Shown here piece after piece: positions 1-8,568 of a stretch of 48,622 nucleotides of DNA. A model generated the notes under the pieces. The model saw only the letters and a program-made list of their open reading frames with translations, was not told where the DNA came from and ran no database searches. Numbering within the stretch: the stretch's first letter is position 1; every line of letters begins with the position of its first letter. The translations under genes were made by a program, and so were the position numbers. The DNA comes from an uncultured Mailhella sp. (GTDB lineage Bacteria; Desulfobacterota; Desulfovibrionia; Desulfovibrionales; Desulfovibrionaceae), in the NCBI RefSeq assembly GCF_944324615.1, contig NZ_CALUWY010000020.1, forward strand, positions 1-48,622. The letters are read 5' to 3'.

Positions 1-71
1 GTGCACACACGTTCTTTTCGGCCATTTGTCTCGCTGCCATTGTCATCTTTTATATTTAATGAGTCCTGAAC

Positions 72-869
72 CTAGATGGCGTCCAGAAGCATCTTTGTGG
101 CGATGATGTAGAGGAAACAGGCAAAGAACTTCTTGAGCTTGGGTACGGGGAGCTTGTGGGCGATACCCGCGCCTATGGGGGCGGTAAGCATGCTCACGGC
201 AACGATGCCTGCAAGGGCGGGCAGATACACATAGCCCAGCGCGTATTCGGGAAGTCCCGGAGTGTTCCAGCCGTTGGTGATGAAGCCGAGGCACCCTGCA
301 AAAGCGATGGGGAAGCCGATGGCGGCGGAGGTGCCCACGGCCCGGCGCATATCCACGTTATGCCACACGAGGAAGGGGACGGAGAGCGTGCCGCCGCCTA
401 TGCCCACAAGGCTGGATATGGCGCCGATGAACACGCCCGCTCCCGTCATGCCCGCAAAGCCCGGCAGGGTGCGGCTGGCGCTGGGCTTTTTGTTCAGGAG
501 CATGTTGGTGGCCACATAGTAGAGAAACACCACGAAGAAGAGCTGAAGATAGCGGCCCGGGATGCGCGCCGCGATGAAGGAACCGCCGTAGGTGCCTGCC
601 AGAATGCCTATGGCGATGGAACGGAACACGTTCCAGTCCACGCCGCCGTGCCGGTGATGCGCCATGGCGCTGGAAACGGCGGTGAACATGATGCTGCCCA
701 GTGAAGTGCCCACGGCCATGTGCATGGCCACATCCGGCGAGATGTTCAGCCACTGGAAGGCGAACACCAGCATGGGCACCACCACGGCGCCCCCGCCGAT
801 ACCGAGAAGCCCGGCCAGAAGCCCGGCCACCGCGCCGAGGGCGCAGTAAAGAAGCATTGCAGTAATCAT
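72..869 (-). CDS. TauE/SafE family sulfite/anion exporter-like permease
   Basis: A 265-residue integral membrane protein of the TauE/SafE (DUF81) family, whose members move sulfite, sulfonates or other small anions across the inner membrane. The sequence shows the two-repeat architecture of the family: a glycine-rich motif near the N-terminus (LLAGLLGIGGGAVVVPML) and a second copy in the middle (ISSLVGIGGGTLSVPFLVW), each beginning a block of about four hydrophobic helices. The ATG at 867-869 has a good Shine-Dalgarno (AGGGAGA) just upstream. It is a single gene facing away from the AraC-type gene at 1105. In a sulfate- or sulfonate-respiring organism sulfite export would fit, but the substrate cannot be read from sequence. 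Confidence 0.88.
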   Translation of the reverse strand: MITAMLLYCALGAVAGLLAGLLGIGGGAVVVPMLVFAFQWLNISPDVAMHMAVGTSLGSIMFTAVSSAMAHHRHGGVDWNVFRSIAIGILAGTYGGSFIAARIPGRYLQLFFVVFLYYVATNMLLNKKPSASRTLPGFAGMTGAGVFIGAISSLVGIGGGTLSVPFLVWHNVDMRRAVGTSAAIGFPIAFAGCLGFITNGWNTPGLPEYALGYVYLPALAGIVAVSMLTAPIGAGIAHKLPVPKLKKFFACFLYIIATKMLLDAI

Positions 870-962
870 ACATTCTCCCTGGAAAAAGATGCCCCATCAT
901 AACGGCTCACATACATACGTCAATGCCGTCCTTTCCTGCTCCGTCATGAGGTGAGGCGCGGC

Positions 963-984
963 GTTTTCAGGCTGTTTTCAGGCT
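963..984. repeat. 11-bp perfect tandem repeat upstream of the AraC-type gene
   Basis: The 11-mer GTTTTCAGGCT occurs twice in direct succession (963-973 and 974-984). It ends 14 bases before a TTGACA hexamer. AraC-family proteins commonly bind direct repeats next to the -35 element, so this could be an autoregulatory site. That role is inference. Confidence 0.45.
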
Positions 985-997
985 GTTCTGCGGAAAT

Positions 998-1026
998 TTG
1001 ACAAGGTGCTTTCCCTGTGAAAGGAT
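998..1026 (+). promoter_or_regulatory. candidate sigma-70 promoter of the AraC-type gene
   Basis: A perfect TTGACA at 998-1003 is followed, after a 17-base spacer, by a weak -10 (AAGGAT, 1021-1026). It lies about 80 bases before the preferred start at 1105. The -35 and spacing are good and the -10 is poor, as expected of an activator-dependent promoter. Confidence 0.35.
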
Positions 1027-1104
1027 TTTTCCAGAATGCAGGGAAGGGTGCGCCTTCCGATGTTGAAGCGCCCGGCGCGTGCTGTGCCGGGAGAGGGAGA
1101 TTGC

Positions 1105-2013
1105 ATGGAAGGAGCCTTTTCGGAGCTGGAATACGGGTATGCCCTGCTGAAGAAGCGCCTTGAGGGGCTTATGCCCCGGCAGGGGAGGTATGCGCCGCGC
1201 GTGGAGGGCGTGACGCTTTTTCGCGGGGAGGAATCCGTGCGGCTGGAAAGCGCCTTCTGTCCGCCTTCGGTGGGCGTGACCGTGCAGGGCTTTCAGGAAG
1301 CGGTGATGGGGGTGGAAAACCATGCCTGCGGCACGGGGGACTGCCTGCTGAACTGCGTGGGCATGCCCTGTTCCTTTCTGGTACGGGAGGCCTGCCGGGA
1401 GAAGCCCTTTTTTTCCATGGCGCTGGAGCTGCGGGCGCCGCTTCTTTTCCAGCTCATGGCCGAAGTGCCCTGCGATACCGGGGCCGCCTCCCCGCCTTCC
1501 GAAAGCGCCCTGCGCACGGCGAAGATGACGCCCGAGCTGCTGTACGCCTTTGTGCGCCTTGCCGAGGCGGCAAAGGACGAAATCAGGGCGAAGGTGCTTG
1601 CGCCCATGATCGTGAGGGAAATCCATTTCTATCTGCTCACCGGGCCTTTCGGCGCCTGCCTCAGGAATTTTTATACGCCGGGCACTCCCGCCGCCCAGAT
1701 TGCGCAGGCCATAGGATACATGCGCGCCCGCTGCCGGGAGAGGCTGCGCATGGAAGTTCTGGCCCGCATGGCCAACATGGCCGAATCCACCTTCAGCAGA
1801 AATTTCCGCAGGGTCACCTCCCTGAGTCCTCTGCAGTTTCATAAACGCCTCAAGCTCTACGAGGCGCGCAGGCTCATGACGCTTGAGCGGTGCAGCGCCG
1901 CCGACGCCTGCTTTGCCGTGGGCTATGAGAGCAGGCCGCAGTTCACCCGGGAATACAAGCGCCTTTTCGGCAGGCCGCCTCTGCGCGACATCATGGAAGG
2001 GGGAGGCGCGTAG
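1105..2013 (+). CDS. AraC family transcriptional regulator
   Basis: A 302-residue cytoplasmic DNA-binding protein. The N-terminal part resembles the AraC-type regulatory domain of YqhC-like proteins (conserved run around SVGVTVQGFQEAVMG). Residues of about 200-300 form the double helix-turn-helix of AraC/XylS proteins, visible as MEVLARMANMAESTFSRNFR, then SPLQFHKRLKLYEARRLM and the second helix pair CFAVGYESRPQFTREYKRLFG. The frame is open from an ATG at 1036. I prefer the ATG at 1105 because GAGAGGGAGA stands 4 bases before it and conserved sequence begins there. It is first in a same-strand series but 91 bases separate it from the hydrolase at 2105, so co-transcription is uncertain. The ligand is unknown. 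Confidence 0.86.
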   Translation: MEGAFSELEYGYALLKKRLEGLMPRQGRYAPRVEGVTLFRGEESVRLESAFCPPSVGVTVQGFQEAVMGVENHACGTGDCLLNCVGMPCSFLVREACREKPFFSMALELRAPLLFQLMAEVPCDTGAASPPSESALRTAKMTPELLYAFVRLAEAAKDEIRAKVLAPMIVREIHFYLLTGPFGACLRNFYTPGTPAAQIAQAIGYMRARCRERLRMEVLARMANMAESTFSRNFRRVTSLSPLQFHKRLKLYEARRLMTLERCSAADACFAVGYESRPQFTREYKRLFGRPPLRDIMEGGGA

Positions 2014-2104
2014 GCGGAACGCCGTTTTCCCGGGCGGCCGCATTGCGCCGCGCGCGTAAAAAAGGTAGAGCCATGGGAACGAACATACTTATTCAGGAGC
2101 CGCC

Positions 2105-2719
2105 ATGCCCGTCATCACCCTTCCCTTCGGTCCGCTGGAAGCCAACTGTCATATCGTGCACAACGGCAGGGATGCCGTCGTCTTCGATCCTTCCGATGAA
2201 ACCGACCTCGTGCTGAAAAAGATTTCGGAAAACAACCTCACCCTGCGCGCCGTGGCGCTGACCCATCTGCACAGCGACCACTGCCTGGGCTGCGCCGACA
2301 TGACGAGGGCCACGGGGCTTACGGTGCTGGTGGGTATGGAAGACTGGGTGGATCGCGCCATGCTTCTGTGCAAGGGCATGTGCTTCGGCATGAACCTGAA
2401 GCCCTTTGAAGCGGAAATTCTCGCTCCGGGCGAGGTGGACTGGGGCACGCTGCACTGCCGCGTCATCCATACTCCCGGCCATTCCGCCGGCAGTCTCTGC
2501 TACTATTTCGCGGATCTCGGTCTCATCGTCACCGGCGACCTTCTCTTCTATCGTTCCGTGGGGCGCTGCGATCTGCCCGGCGGCAACAACGAGGACCTGA
2601 TCCGCTCCCTGCGCGAGAGCATCTACACGCTGCCCGGCAACGTGGTGGTCTACCCCGGCCACGGCCCTGAAACCAGCATCGGTTACGAAGCCGTGCACAA
2701 CTGTTACTGCCGCGCGTGA
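2105..2719 (+). CDS. metallo-beta-lactamase fold hydrolase (glyoxalase II-like)
   Basis: A 204-residue soluble protein with the metal-binding signature of the MBL-fold hydrolases: H54-x-H56-x-D58-H59 in THLHSDH, a further His in HTPGHSAGS, the bridging Asp in VTGDLLF and the last His in YPGHGPE. Short proteins of this layout usually hydrolyse thioesters such as S-lactoylglutathione, but the actual substrate is unknown here. The start at 2105 follows a CAGGAG Shine-Dalgarno. The gene lies 48 bases before the FMN reductase and may be transcribed with it. Confidence 0.88.
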   Translation: MPVITLPFGPLEANCHIVHNGRDAVVFDPSDETDLVLKKISENNLTLRAVALTHLHSDHCLGCADMTRATGLTVLVGMEDWVDRAMLLCKGMCFGMNLKPFEAEILAPGEVDWGTLHCRVIHTPGHSAGSLCYYFADLGLIVTGDLLFYRSVGRCDLPGGNNEDLIRSLRESIYTLPGNVVVYPGHGPETSIGYEAVHNCYCRA

Positions 2720-2767
2720 GTTTCTGCCGGAAAGGCTTCTTTCCGGCATATGCGCTTCGGAGGAGCC

Positions 2768-3337
2768 ATGGCGGAGGACATTCTTCTTGCCGCGTGCAGT
2801 CCACGCCGCGGGGGCAACAGCGATTTTGCCGCACATCTGCTGCAGGAGGCCCTGCCCGGGCGGAGCCTTGTGCGCAGAGTGGCCGATCTTGGTGTGCGGC
2901 CCTGTATTTCCTGCGGCTTCTGTGCGCTTCACCCCGGCTTCTGCTCTCTCGATACCCCGGAAGACGGCGCAAAGGCGCTGTTTGAAGACATGCAGCGCGC
3001 GCGATTCTGCCTTGTGATTTCCCCCGTCTACTTCTATCACCTTCCGGCGCAGGCCAAGGCCTGGGTGGACAGAACCCAGCGTTTCTGGGCCTGCGGAGAG
3101 AAGCCTGCGCACGGGCGTATCCTTTCGGCCGTGCTTTTCGGGGCGCGCCCGCGGGGAGAAAAGCTTTTTGAAGGCGCGGAAAGAACGCTCCGCTACATGG
3201 CCCTTGCCCTGGGCATGAGCTGGCAGGAGCCTTTGCGTCTCTACGGGCTGGACGGGCCGGACGCGCTGGAGAAAAGCGCTGAGGCCCGGGAGCGCATTCT
3301 GGAATACGCAAAAGGCTTCGGCGGAGAGCCTGCGTGA
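2768..3337 (+). CDS. NADPH-dependent FMN reductase / flavodoxin-like oxidoreductase
   Basis: A 189-residue protein of the flavodoxin-like NAD(P)H:FMN reductase superfamily. The N-terminus carries the phosphate-binding start of the fold (ILLAACSPRRGGNSDFAA), followed by the cysteine pair CISCGFC seen in iron-sulfur flavoprotein-type members and the motif FCLVISPVYFYHLPAQAKAWVDR. The frame is open from an ATG at 2750; the ATG at 2768 is preferred because GGAGGA sits 3 bases before it. Its stop overlaps the GTG start of comF, so the two are probably translationally coupled. The physiological electron acceptor is unknown. Confidence 0.82.
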   Translation: MAEDILLAACSPRRGGNSDFAAHLLQEALPGRSLVRRVADLGVRPCISCGFCALHPGFCSLDTPEDGAKALFEDMQRARFCLVISPVYFYHLPAQAKAWVDRTQRFWACGEKPAHGRILSAVLFGARPRGEKLFEGAERTLRYMALALGMSWQEPLRLYGLDGPDALEKSAEARERILEYAKGFGGEPA

Positions 3338-4158
3338 AGGGGGCATGGTCGTTTCCGGCAGGGTGGAGAGAGGGCGCGGGCAGGCTTTTTTCCGCTCTGG
3401 GGTTCAGGGAAAGGCGCTGTGTGGCCTGCCGTGAGCCTTTTGAACCGGATGCGCTGCCGCGACATGCCGTGCCTTCCCCGGAGGAGACGGCCGCCTTTTT
3501 TCTCTGCCCCGGGTGCAGAACGCAGATCAGGCGCAGAGAGGCCGGTTTCTGCCCGTACTGCGGCGAGCCTTCGGCGCTGGAAGATGCGCCCTGTACGAGC
3601 TGTTCGGACTGCATGATGCACCTGCCGCCGTGGAACGATTTTCTGTTTTTCGGCGTGTACGAGGGACTTCTGCGCGACCTTGTGCTGCGTGCCAAGTTCG
3701 GCGGAAGCCTTGCCGCCCTTGATATGCTGGGTCTGCTTCTGGCAGGGGTATGCGCCGGGCATTATGAGGCCGCGCCTGCGCCTTCCGTGGTGATACCCAT
3801 GCCGCTGCACAATGCGCGGCTCAGGGAAAGGGGCTTCAACCAGTGCCTGGAACTGGCCCGCCCGGTGGTGAAGGCCCTCGGCGTGCCCTTGTGCACCGAC
3901 GTGCTGGTGAAGCGGGTTTCCCGCACGCCTCAGGCCATGCTGGGCAGGGAAGAGCGCCGGAAGCTTGCTCAGCCCTTTGAGGCCGTGCGCCGTGTGGACG
4001 GGCTGCATATCCTGCTCATCGACGACGTGTGCACCACGAGAGCCACGATGCAGAGAGCCGTGGAATGCCTCCTTGCCGCAGGCGCCTTTCGTGTGGATGC
4101 GGCCGTGGTGGCCCGTTCCTCCCGCCACGGACAGGGCGGCGGGCCAGCCTTGCCATAA
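3334..4158 (+). CDS. comF: ComF family amidophosphoribosyltransferase-like protein
   Basis: A 274-residue protein of the ComF/GntX family, which combines an N-terminal cysteine cluster with a type I phosphoribosyltransferase domain; in competent bacteria ComF helps take up or process transforming DNA. The cysteine cluster is visible as CVAC, CPGC, CPYC and CTSCSDC within the first ~100 residues. The PRTase part contains MPLHNARLRERGFNQ and the PRPP-binding loop ILLIDDVCTTRATM. The family loop usually reads DDVxTTGAT, so Arg in place of the second-last Gly is odd. The GTG start at 3334 overlaps the previous stop, and no in-frame ATG with a better site was seen nearby. Confidence 0.88.
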   Translation: MKGAWSFPAGWREGAGRLFSALGFRERRCVACREPFEPDALPRHAVPSPEETAAFFLCPGCRTQIRRREAGFCPYCGEPSALEDAPCTSCSDCMMHLPPWNDFLFFGVYEGLLRDLVLRAKFGGSLAALDMLGLLLAGVCAGHYEAAPAPSVVIPMPLHNARLRERGFNQCLELARPVVKALGVPLCTDVLVKRVSRTPQAMLGREERRKLAQPFEAVRRVDGLHILLIDDVCTTRATMQRAVECLLAAGAFRVDAAVVARSSRHGQGGGPALP

Positions 4159-4286
4159 GCTTTTCCGCCTGTTATGGATAACGCCGGAATATGCCGTTTT
4201 TCCGGCAACGATCCGCTGTTCTGCCGCGGCAATGTCCGCTCCGCGCCTTTTTCCCTCTTCTGTCAGCCTGTTCCCAAGGATGGTTC

Positions 4287-5375
4287 ATGACTTCGCTTCC
4301 CCTTCGCCCCGATACCCCGTGGCTGGCTCCTCTGGCCGGCTGGTCCGATCTGTCCTTCCGTCTGCTCTGCCGGGAGATGGGGGCCGCCGTGTGCTGCACG
4401 GAAATGGTGAGCGCCAAGGGGCTGGTGTACGGGGGACGCAATACCGAGGAGCTTCTTGCCTGCACGGCCCCGGAAGGGGACAGGCTCGGCGACGGCTCCC
4501 TTGTCTGCGACAGCCCCCTTGTGGTGCAGATTTTCGGTGCGGAGGCCGAGTTCATGGAAAAGGCCGTCCGACTGCTTCAGCAGCGGGGCTTTTCCTGGTT
4601 TGACGTGAACATGGGCTGTTCCGTGCCCAAGGTGACGAAGACCGGGGCGGGCGCAGCCATGCTGCGCGATGTTCCCAACGCCCTGCGCGTGGCCGAGGCC
4701 GTCATCCGTGCGGCGGGAGAAGGCCGGGTGGGGTTCAAGATACGCCTCGGCTGGGACGGCGAACACGAGGTCTATGCCGATCTTGCCCGCCGCCTTGCGG
4801 ACATGGGGGCGGGCTGGGTGACGCTGCACCCCCGTCATGCGGTGCAGGGCTTTTCCGGGCGTCCGCGTTTTTCCGCCATCCGGGAACTTGCCTCTGCGCT
4901 TCCCGTGCCCGTGGTGGCGAGCGGCGACCTGTTCACCGCGCAGGACGGCATACGCGTGCTGCGGGAAACGGGGGCGTCGGCCGTCATGTACGCGCGGGGT
5001 GCGCTGAAGAATCCCGCCATTTTTGCCCGTCACCGGGAACTTGTGGCTCAGGGCGCGCTGGAAGGGGAGCTTCCCCCGGAGGAGCCCGCGGCCCGGGAGG
5101 ACGACGGGCGGAATATAGGCGTGCAGCAGGCCTTCGAGGCCCTTGACCATGTGCCCGCAGACAGGGCGGAACTGGCCCTTGTCATACGCCGTCACGCCTT
5201 TCTTGCGCGGCATTATTCGCCGCATCTTGCCCTTTTGAAAATGCGTACCTTCGTGCCCCGCTATGTGAAGAATCTCGACGGGGCAAGGGCGCTGCGCCAG
5301 CAAATCGTATCCTGTACGGGCTGGGATGAACTGGACGCCATACTGGAACGTCATTTCAGCGACACAAGCAACTGA
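4287..5375 (+). CDS. dus: tRNA-dihydrouridine synthase
   Basis: A 362-residue FMN enzyme that reduces uridines in the tRNA D-loop using NADPH. It starts with the family hallmark APLAGWSDLSFRLL, has the active-site segment DVNMGCSVPKVTKTGAGAAML with the catalytic Cys at about residue 111, and the FMN-binding stretches HPRHAVQGFSG, VVASGDLF and SAVMYARGALKNP. Most relatives have Pro after the catalytic Cys (GCP); here it is Ser. The frame is open from 4191, but the ATG at 4287 with AAGGA six bases upstream matches the usual N-terminus. It lies 25 bases before rlmN and is probably co-transcribed with it, forming an RNA-modification pair. Confidence 0.92.
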   Translation: MTSLPLRPDTPWLAPLAGWSDLSFRLLCREMGAAVCCTEMVSAKGLVYGGRNTEELLACTAPEGDRLGDGSLVCDSPLVVQIFGAEAEFMEKAVRLLQQRGFSWFDVNMGCSVPKVTKTGAGAAMLRDVPNALRVAEAVIRAAGEGRVGFKIRLGWDGEHEVYADLARRLADMGAGWVTLHPRHAVQGFSGRPRFSAIRELASALPVPVVASGDLFTAQDGIRVLRETGASAVMYARGALKNPAIFARHRELVAQGALEGELPPEEPAAREDDGRNIGVQQAFEALDHVPADRAELALVIRRHAFLARHYSPHLALLKMRTFVPRYVKNLDGARALRQQIVSCTGWDELDAILERHFSDTSN

Positions 5376-5400
5376 CCGCCCCGCGGCCTGAGGATATGCC

Positions 5401-6522
5401 ATGTCCACCTCAAGCAAAGTCAATCTCTGCGATCTTCCCTATCCCGACCTCGAACGCTTCGTCGTGGAGGAACTGGGGGCGAAAAAGTTTCGCGCCGCAC
5501 AGCTGTGGCAGTGGATATGGGTGAAAAACGCGGCCGGTTTCGACGTGATGACCGATATTTCCCAGGGCGACAGGGAAAAGCTTGCGCTTCTTGCCGAAAT
5601 CCGCTGGCCCTCCATCGCCGACGTGCGCGTCAGTTCCGACGGCACGACCAAGTTCCTGCTGGAGCTTGCCGACGGGGAACTGGTGGAAACGGTGCTCATT
5701 CCCAGCGAGGCGCCCAAGCGCCCCAATGATCTTTCGGTACGCATGACGCAGTGCGTCTCCACGCAGGTCGGCTGCGCCATGGCCTGTTCCTTCTGCAGCA
5801 CGGGCAAGCTGGGCTTTACCCGCAACATGACCATGGGCGAGATTCTGGGGCAGATTCAGGTGGCCCGCGCCTATGTGCACGACACGCAGCCGGAGAGGCC
5901 CATCATACGCAATATCGTGTACATGGGCATGGGCGAGCCGCTGCTCAATCTGAAGAACGTCATGGATTCTCTGCGCACGCTGGAACATCCCCGCGGACTG
6001 GCCTTTTCCCCCAGGCGCATCACGGTTTCCACCTGCGGCATAGAGGCGGGCATGCGGGAGTTTGGCGACAGCGGACTGGCGTTTCTCGCCGTGTCCCTCC
6101 ATGCGCCCAATCAGCAGCTCAGGGAACAGCTCATGCCGCGCGCCGCGCACTGGCATCTGGATGATCTTGTCGCCGCGCTGGAGAAGTACCCTTTAAAGAC
6201 CAGGGAACGCATCACGCTGGAATATCTCGTCATTGCCGGGGTGAACGACCAGAGCGAGCATGTGCGCCAGCTTGCGCGCATCTGTGCGCGCCTCAAGGCG
6301 AAGCTGAACCTCATTCCCTACAATCCCACTCCGGGCACGCCGTATCAGGCCCCCTCGCCGGAAGAACTTCTGCGTTTTGAAAAAGCTCTCTGGGCCAAGG
6401 ACATCACCGCCATCGTGCGCAAGAGCAAGGGGCAGGACATCGAGGCCGCCTGCGGTCAGCTCCGCGCCGCCCACGATGCGGCAAAGGCCTGTGACGGGGA
6501 GGGACCTCTCCGTTCCGCCTGA
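5401..6522 (+). CDS. rlmN: 23S rRNA (adenine2503-C2)/tRNA methyltransferase RlmN
   Basis: A 373-residue radical SAM enzyme that methylates C2 of A2503 in 23S rRNA (and A37 in some tRNAs) by a ping-pong mechanism. The [4Fe-4S] motif is C125-x3-C129-x2-C132 in CAMACSFC. The methyl-carrying pair is represented by Cys118 and the Cys in EAACGQL near the C-terminus, the same layout and numbering as the E. coli enzyme. GGEP-like YMGMGEPLLN and the C-terminal NLIPYNPTPGTPY are also present. The length is normal. It follows the Dus gene by 25 bases. Confidence 0.97.
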   Translation: MSTSSKVNLCDLPYPDLERFVVEELGAKKFRAAQLWQWIWVKNAAGFDVMTDISQGDREKLALLAEIRWPSIADVRVSSDGTTKFLLELADGELVETVLIPSEAPKRPNDLSVRMTQCVSTQVGCAMACSFCSTGKLGFTRNMTMGEILGQIQVARAYVHDTQPERPIIRNIVYMGMGEPLLNLKNVMDSLRTLEHPRGLAFSPRRITVSTCGIEAGMREFGDSGLAFLAVSLHAPNQQLREQLMPRAAHWHLDDLVAALEKYPLKTRERITLEYLVIAGVNDQSEHVRQLARICARLKAKLNLIPYNPTPGTPYQAPSPEELLRFEKALWAKDITAIVRKSKGQDIEAACGQLRAAHDAAKACDGEGPLRSA

Positions 6523-6580
6523 AGCGCAGGGAAGGCCTTGTCCGTGAACGGGGCGGCACAGGCCCCGGGAGGCGGAAACG

Positions 6581-7480
6581 TTACTTCCGCATGACGGTGG
6601 AGCTCCAGCAGAGGAGCGAACCGAACACGATGACGGCCACGCCCTTCCAGAAGGCTCCGTCCAGACTGGCTCCTATCCACACGGTGGCAAAGAGGCAGGA
6701 AAGCACGGGCGTGAAGTAGGAGGCAATGGCCAGCACGGTGATGTTGCCCCGGGTCACGCCGTAGCTCCACGCCGCGTAGGAACCGCCCATGGCCACGGCC
6801 CCCACCACCACGCTGATCCAGCCCATGAGGGAACCGTGGGAAAGGTCGCCGTAGCCTGCCGCCCACAGGCAGGAGAAAAGCACGGTGTCGATGGCGAACA
6901 CGATGAGCGTGGGGTTCTGCCCGTTGGACCAGGCCCGGGTGAAGTTGGAATAGGCGGCCCATGCCACCGCACCGCAGAAGGCTAGCACATAGCTCCACGG
7001 ATTCTGCTGTACGTGCATCCAGATTTCCCCGGGCTGTATGCCCCTTTCTCCTCCGAGTACGAGCATCACGCCGAGAAAGCTGATGATGACGCCGGGAACA
7101 ATCCACCAGCGCGCCTTCTGTCCGTTGAAGAGCACGGCAAAGAGCACCACGAGGCAGGGCCACAGGTAGTTGACCATGCCCACTTCCACGGTCTGCTGTC
7201 CCCCGTCGGACAGATAGAGGGAGAGGGAAAAGCAGATGGAACAGACATTGGCCAGGGGAATACCCAGAAAAAGGTATTTTTTCGGATAGTTCGAGAGCTT
7301 GGGCACACCGAGGAAAAATACCAGGAAGGCGCAGGTGGCGATATAGAGTATGCTCAGCCCGGCGGCAAGGCCGAACTGTTCCGTAATGCTCCGTACCAGT
7401 CCCACGGACATGCCCCAGCAGATGGGGGCGGTGAGACCGAGAAGCGTGGCCTTGTGACTTGCAGAGGGGAGGAAGGGCAT
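6581..7480 (-). CDS. yddG: YddG-like aromatic amino acid / drug-metabolite exporter (DMT family)
   Basis: A 299-residue, ten-helix DMT-superfamily inner-membrane carrier. It reads strongly like E. coli YddG, an exporter of aromatic amino acids: KATLLGLTAPICWGMSVGLVR at the N-terminus, VEVGMVNYLWPCLVVLFAVL with FNGQK, and near the end NITVLAIASYFTPVLS and GSLLCW. The frame runs open much further upstream, but the ATG at 7478-7480 with AAGGAG in front coincides with the family N-terminus. It is a single gene convergent with rlmN. Export of aromatic amino acids is known for the E. coli protein and only inferred here. Confidence 0.88.
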   Translation of the reverse strand: MPFLPSASHKATLLGLTAPICWGMSVGLVRSITEQFGLAAGLSILYIATCAFLVFFLGVPKLSNYPKKYLFLGIPLANVCSICFSLSLYLSDGGQQTVEVGMVNYLWPCLVVLFAVLFNGQKARWWIVPGVIISFLGVMLVLGGERGIQPGEIWMHVQQNPWSYVLAFCGAVAWAAYSNFTRAWSNGQNPTLIVFAIDTVLFSCLWAAGYGDLSHGSLMGWISVVVGAVAMGGSYAAWSYGVTRGNITVLAIASYFTPVLSCLFATVWIGASLDGAFWKGVAVIVFGSLLCWSSTVMRK

Positions 7481-8568
7481 GGAAAACTCCTTGCTGGAGC
7501 GTGTGTCCGGCACGGGCGGCACGTTCGCCGTCCCCTGATCCGGGAAGGCGCGGGGCGCACGGAAAAGGCAGGGATCAGCCCGGCATGACGCTCTGCCGGA
7601 TACCCGGAAAAGCAGCCGTATTCTCCGGCATTTTTTCATCGCGCGCACGCGGCTGCACTTGTGCCATGTCTGCATATTTTGTCAAGGAGGACAGGGTGTT
7701 TGCCCAGGAAAAAAGGCGGAATGGAAGCAGAAAAGGCACTTTTTGCCTTGACAGAAGAGGGATAGTAGTTCAAATTCAAATTTAGATTTTATTTGCCGCT
7801 GCATCCGGCGGCAGGTTCCCGCTTGTCGGGAGAAATTTCGCTCGTGGCGCGCCCGGGATAGCCCTCTCCATTCCCGGGTGCGCAAACCGCTTTGCGGGGA
7901 AGGACGGCGAGACGTCATGAAGAGATACGCGTGACGTTGCCACCCCGTGCGGTTGTGTAAGGTTCTGGGGCATGGCCGTCCACGATGCCCCAGTTTCTTT
8001 TTCTTCTGTGTCCGCATGGCTCTGAGGCGCGCCGTTTTCCGCGTGCTCCATGCGGACATATCCGTCTTCCGGTGCATGTCGTCTTTTTTCCCGCCTGCCG
8101 AAGCTGCGGGGGGCTCTGTTTCTGCCGCAGAAGGCCGTTGCCCCTGTGCAGAGGGACCTTTCCCATGCATATCCGCCGGGGACGGCAGGCCGCAGGCACA
8201 GCCGGAGCCTCTCTCATGCGGTGTATCTCTGCCTCCTTCCGGTATCCGGCCGGATCTTCCGGAAAAGTGCGGATGCGCGCCCGGAAGCCATGCCTGCAGA
8301 AGGCCGATTCGGGCAGCGCGCCCGGCATGGATGTTCCGCGGCGCATGTCCGGCGAAGGTGCGGAAGATGCGGTGCCGGACCCATGCTGTCCGGGGAGAAG
8401 GGCCGTTGCGGGTCGCTTCTTCTTGCCGTATGCTGAACAATGACTTCCCGCCGCAGAACGGAAGGAGCGGGTATTCCGGCCGTTTTTCTGCGTTCTTCCG
8501 CCGGGCGGGGAATCCGCCCCGGCTTCACGCATTTCCTGCGGGAAATGCCCTATGAGAGGTTCCCGTCC
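7481..8568. other. gene-poor interval between yddG and the TetR gene
   Basis: About 1.1 kb without a convincing gene. Long open frames on both strands are rich in Arg/Pro/Cys, overlap one another and show no family motif, as expected from GC-rich noncoding DNA. The left part is AT-rich (7760-7795) and contains TTGACA at 7748-7753 with a poor -10, a small inverted repeat AAATT-CA-AATTT at 7772-7783, and short GC hairpins around 7795-7840. No tRNA or known structured RNA was recognised. Confidence 0.5.

Noticed and set aside
1..71. Possible gene end or control region at the left edge
   Set aside because: Too short and without a motif; nothing can be supported from the bases available.
7682..8555. 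Overlapping open frames on both strands in the yddG-TetR interval
   Set aside because: They are Arg/Pro/Cys-rich, lack good ribosome sites and overlap each other; none resembles a protein family.
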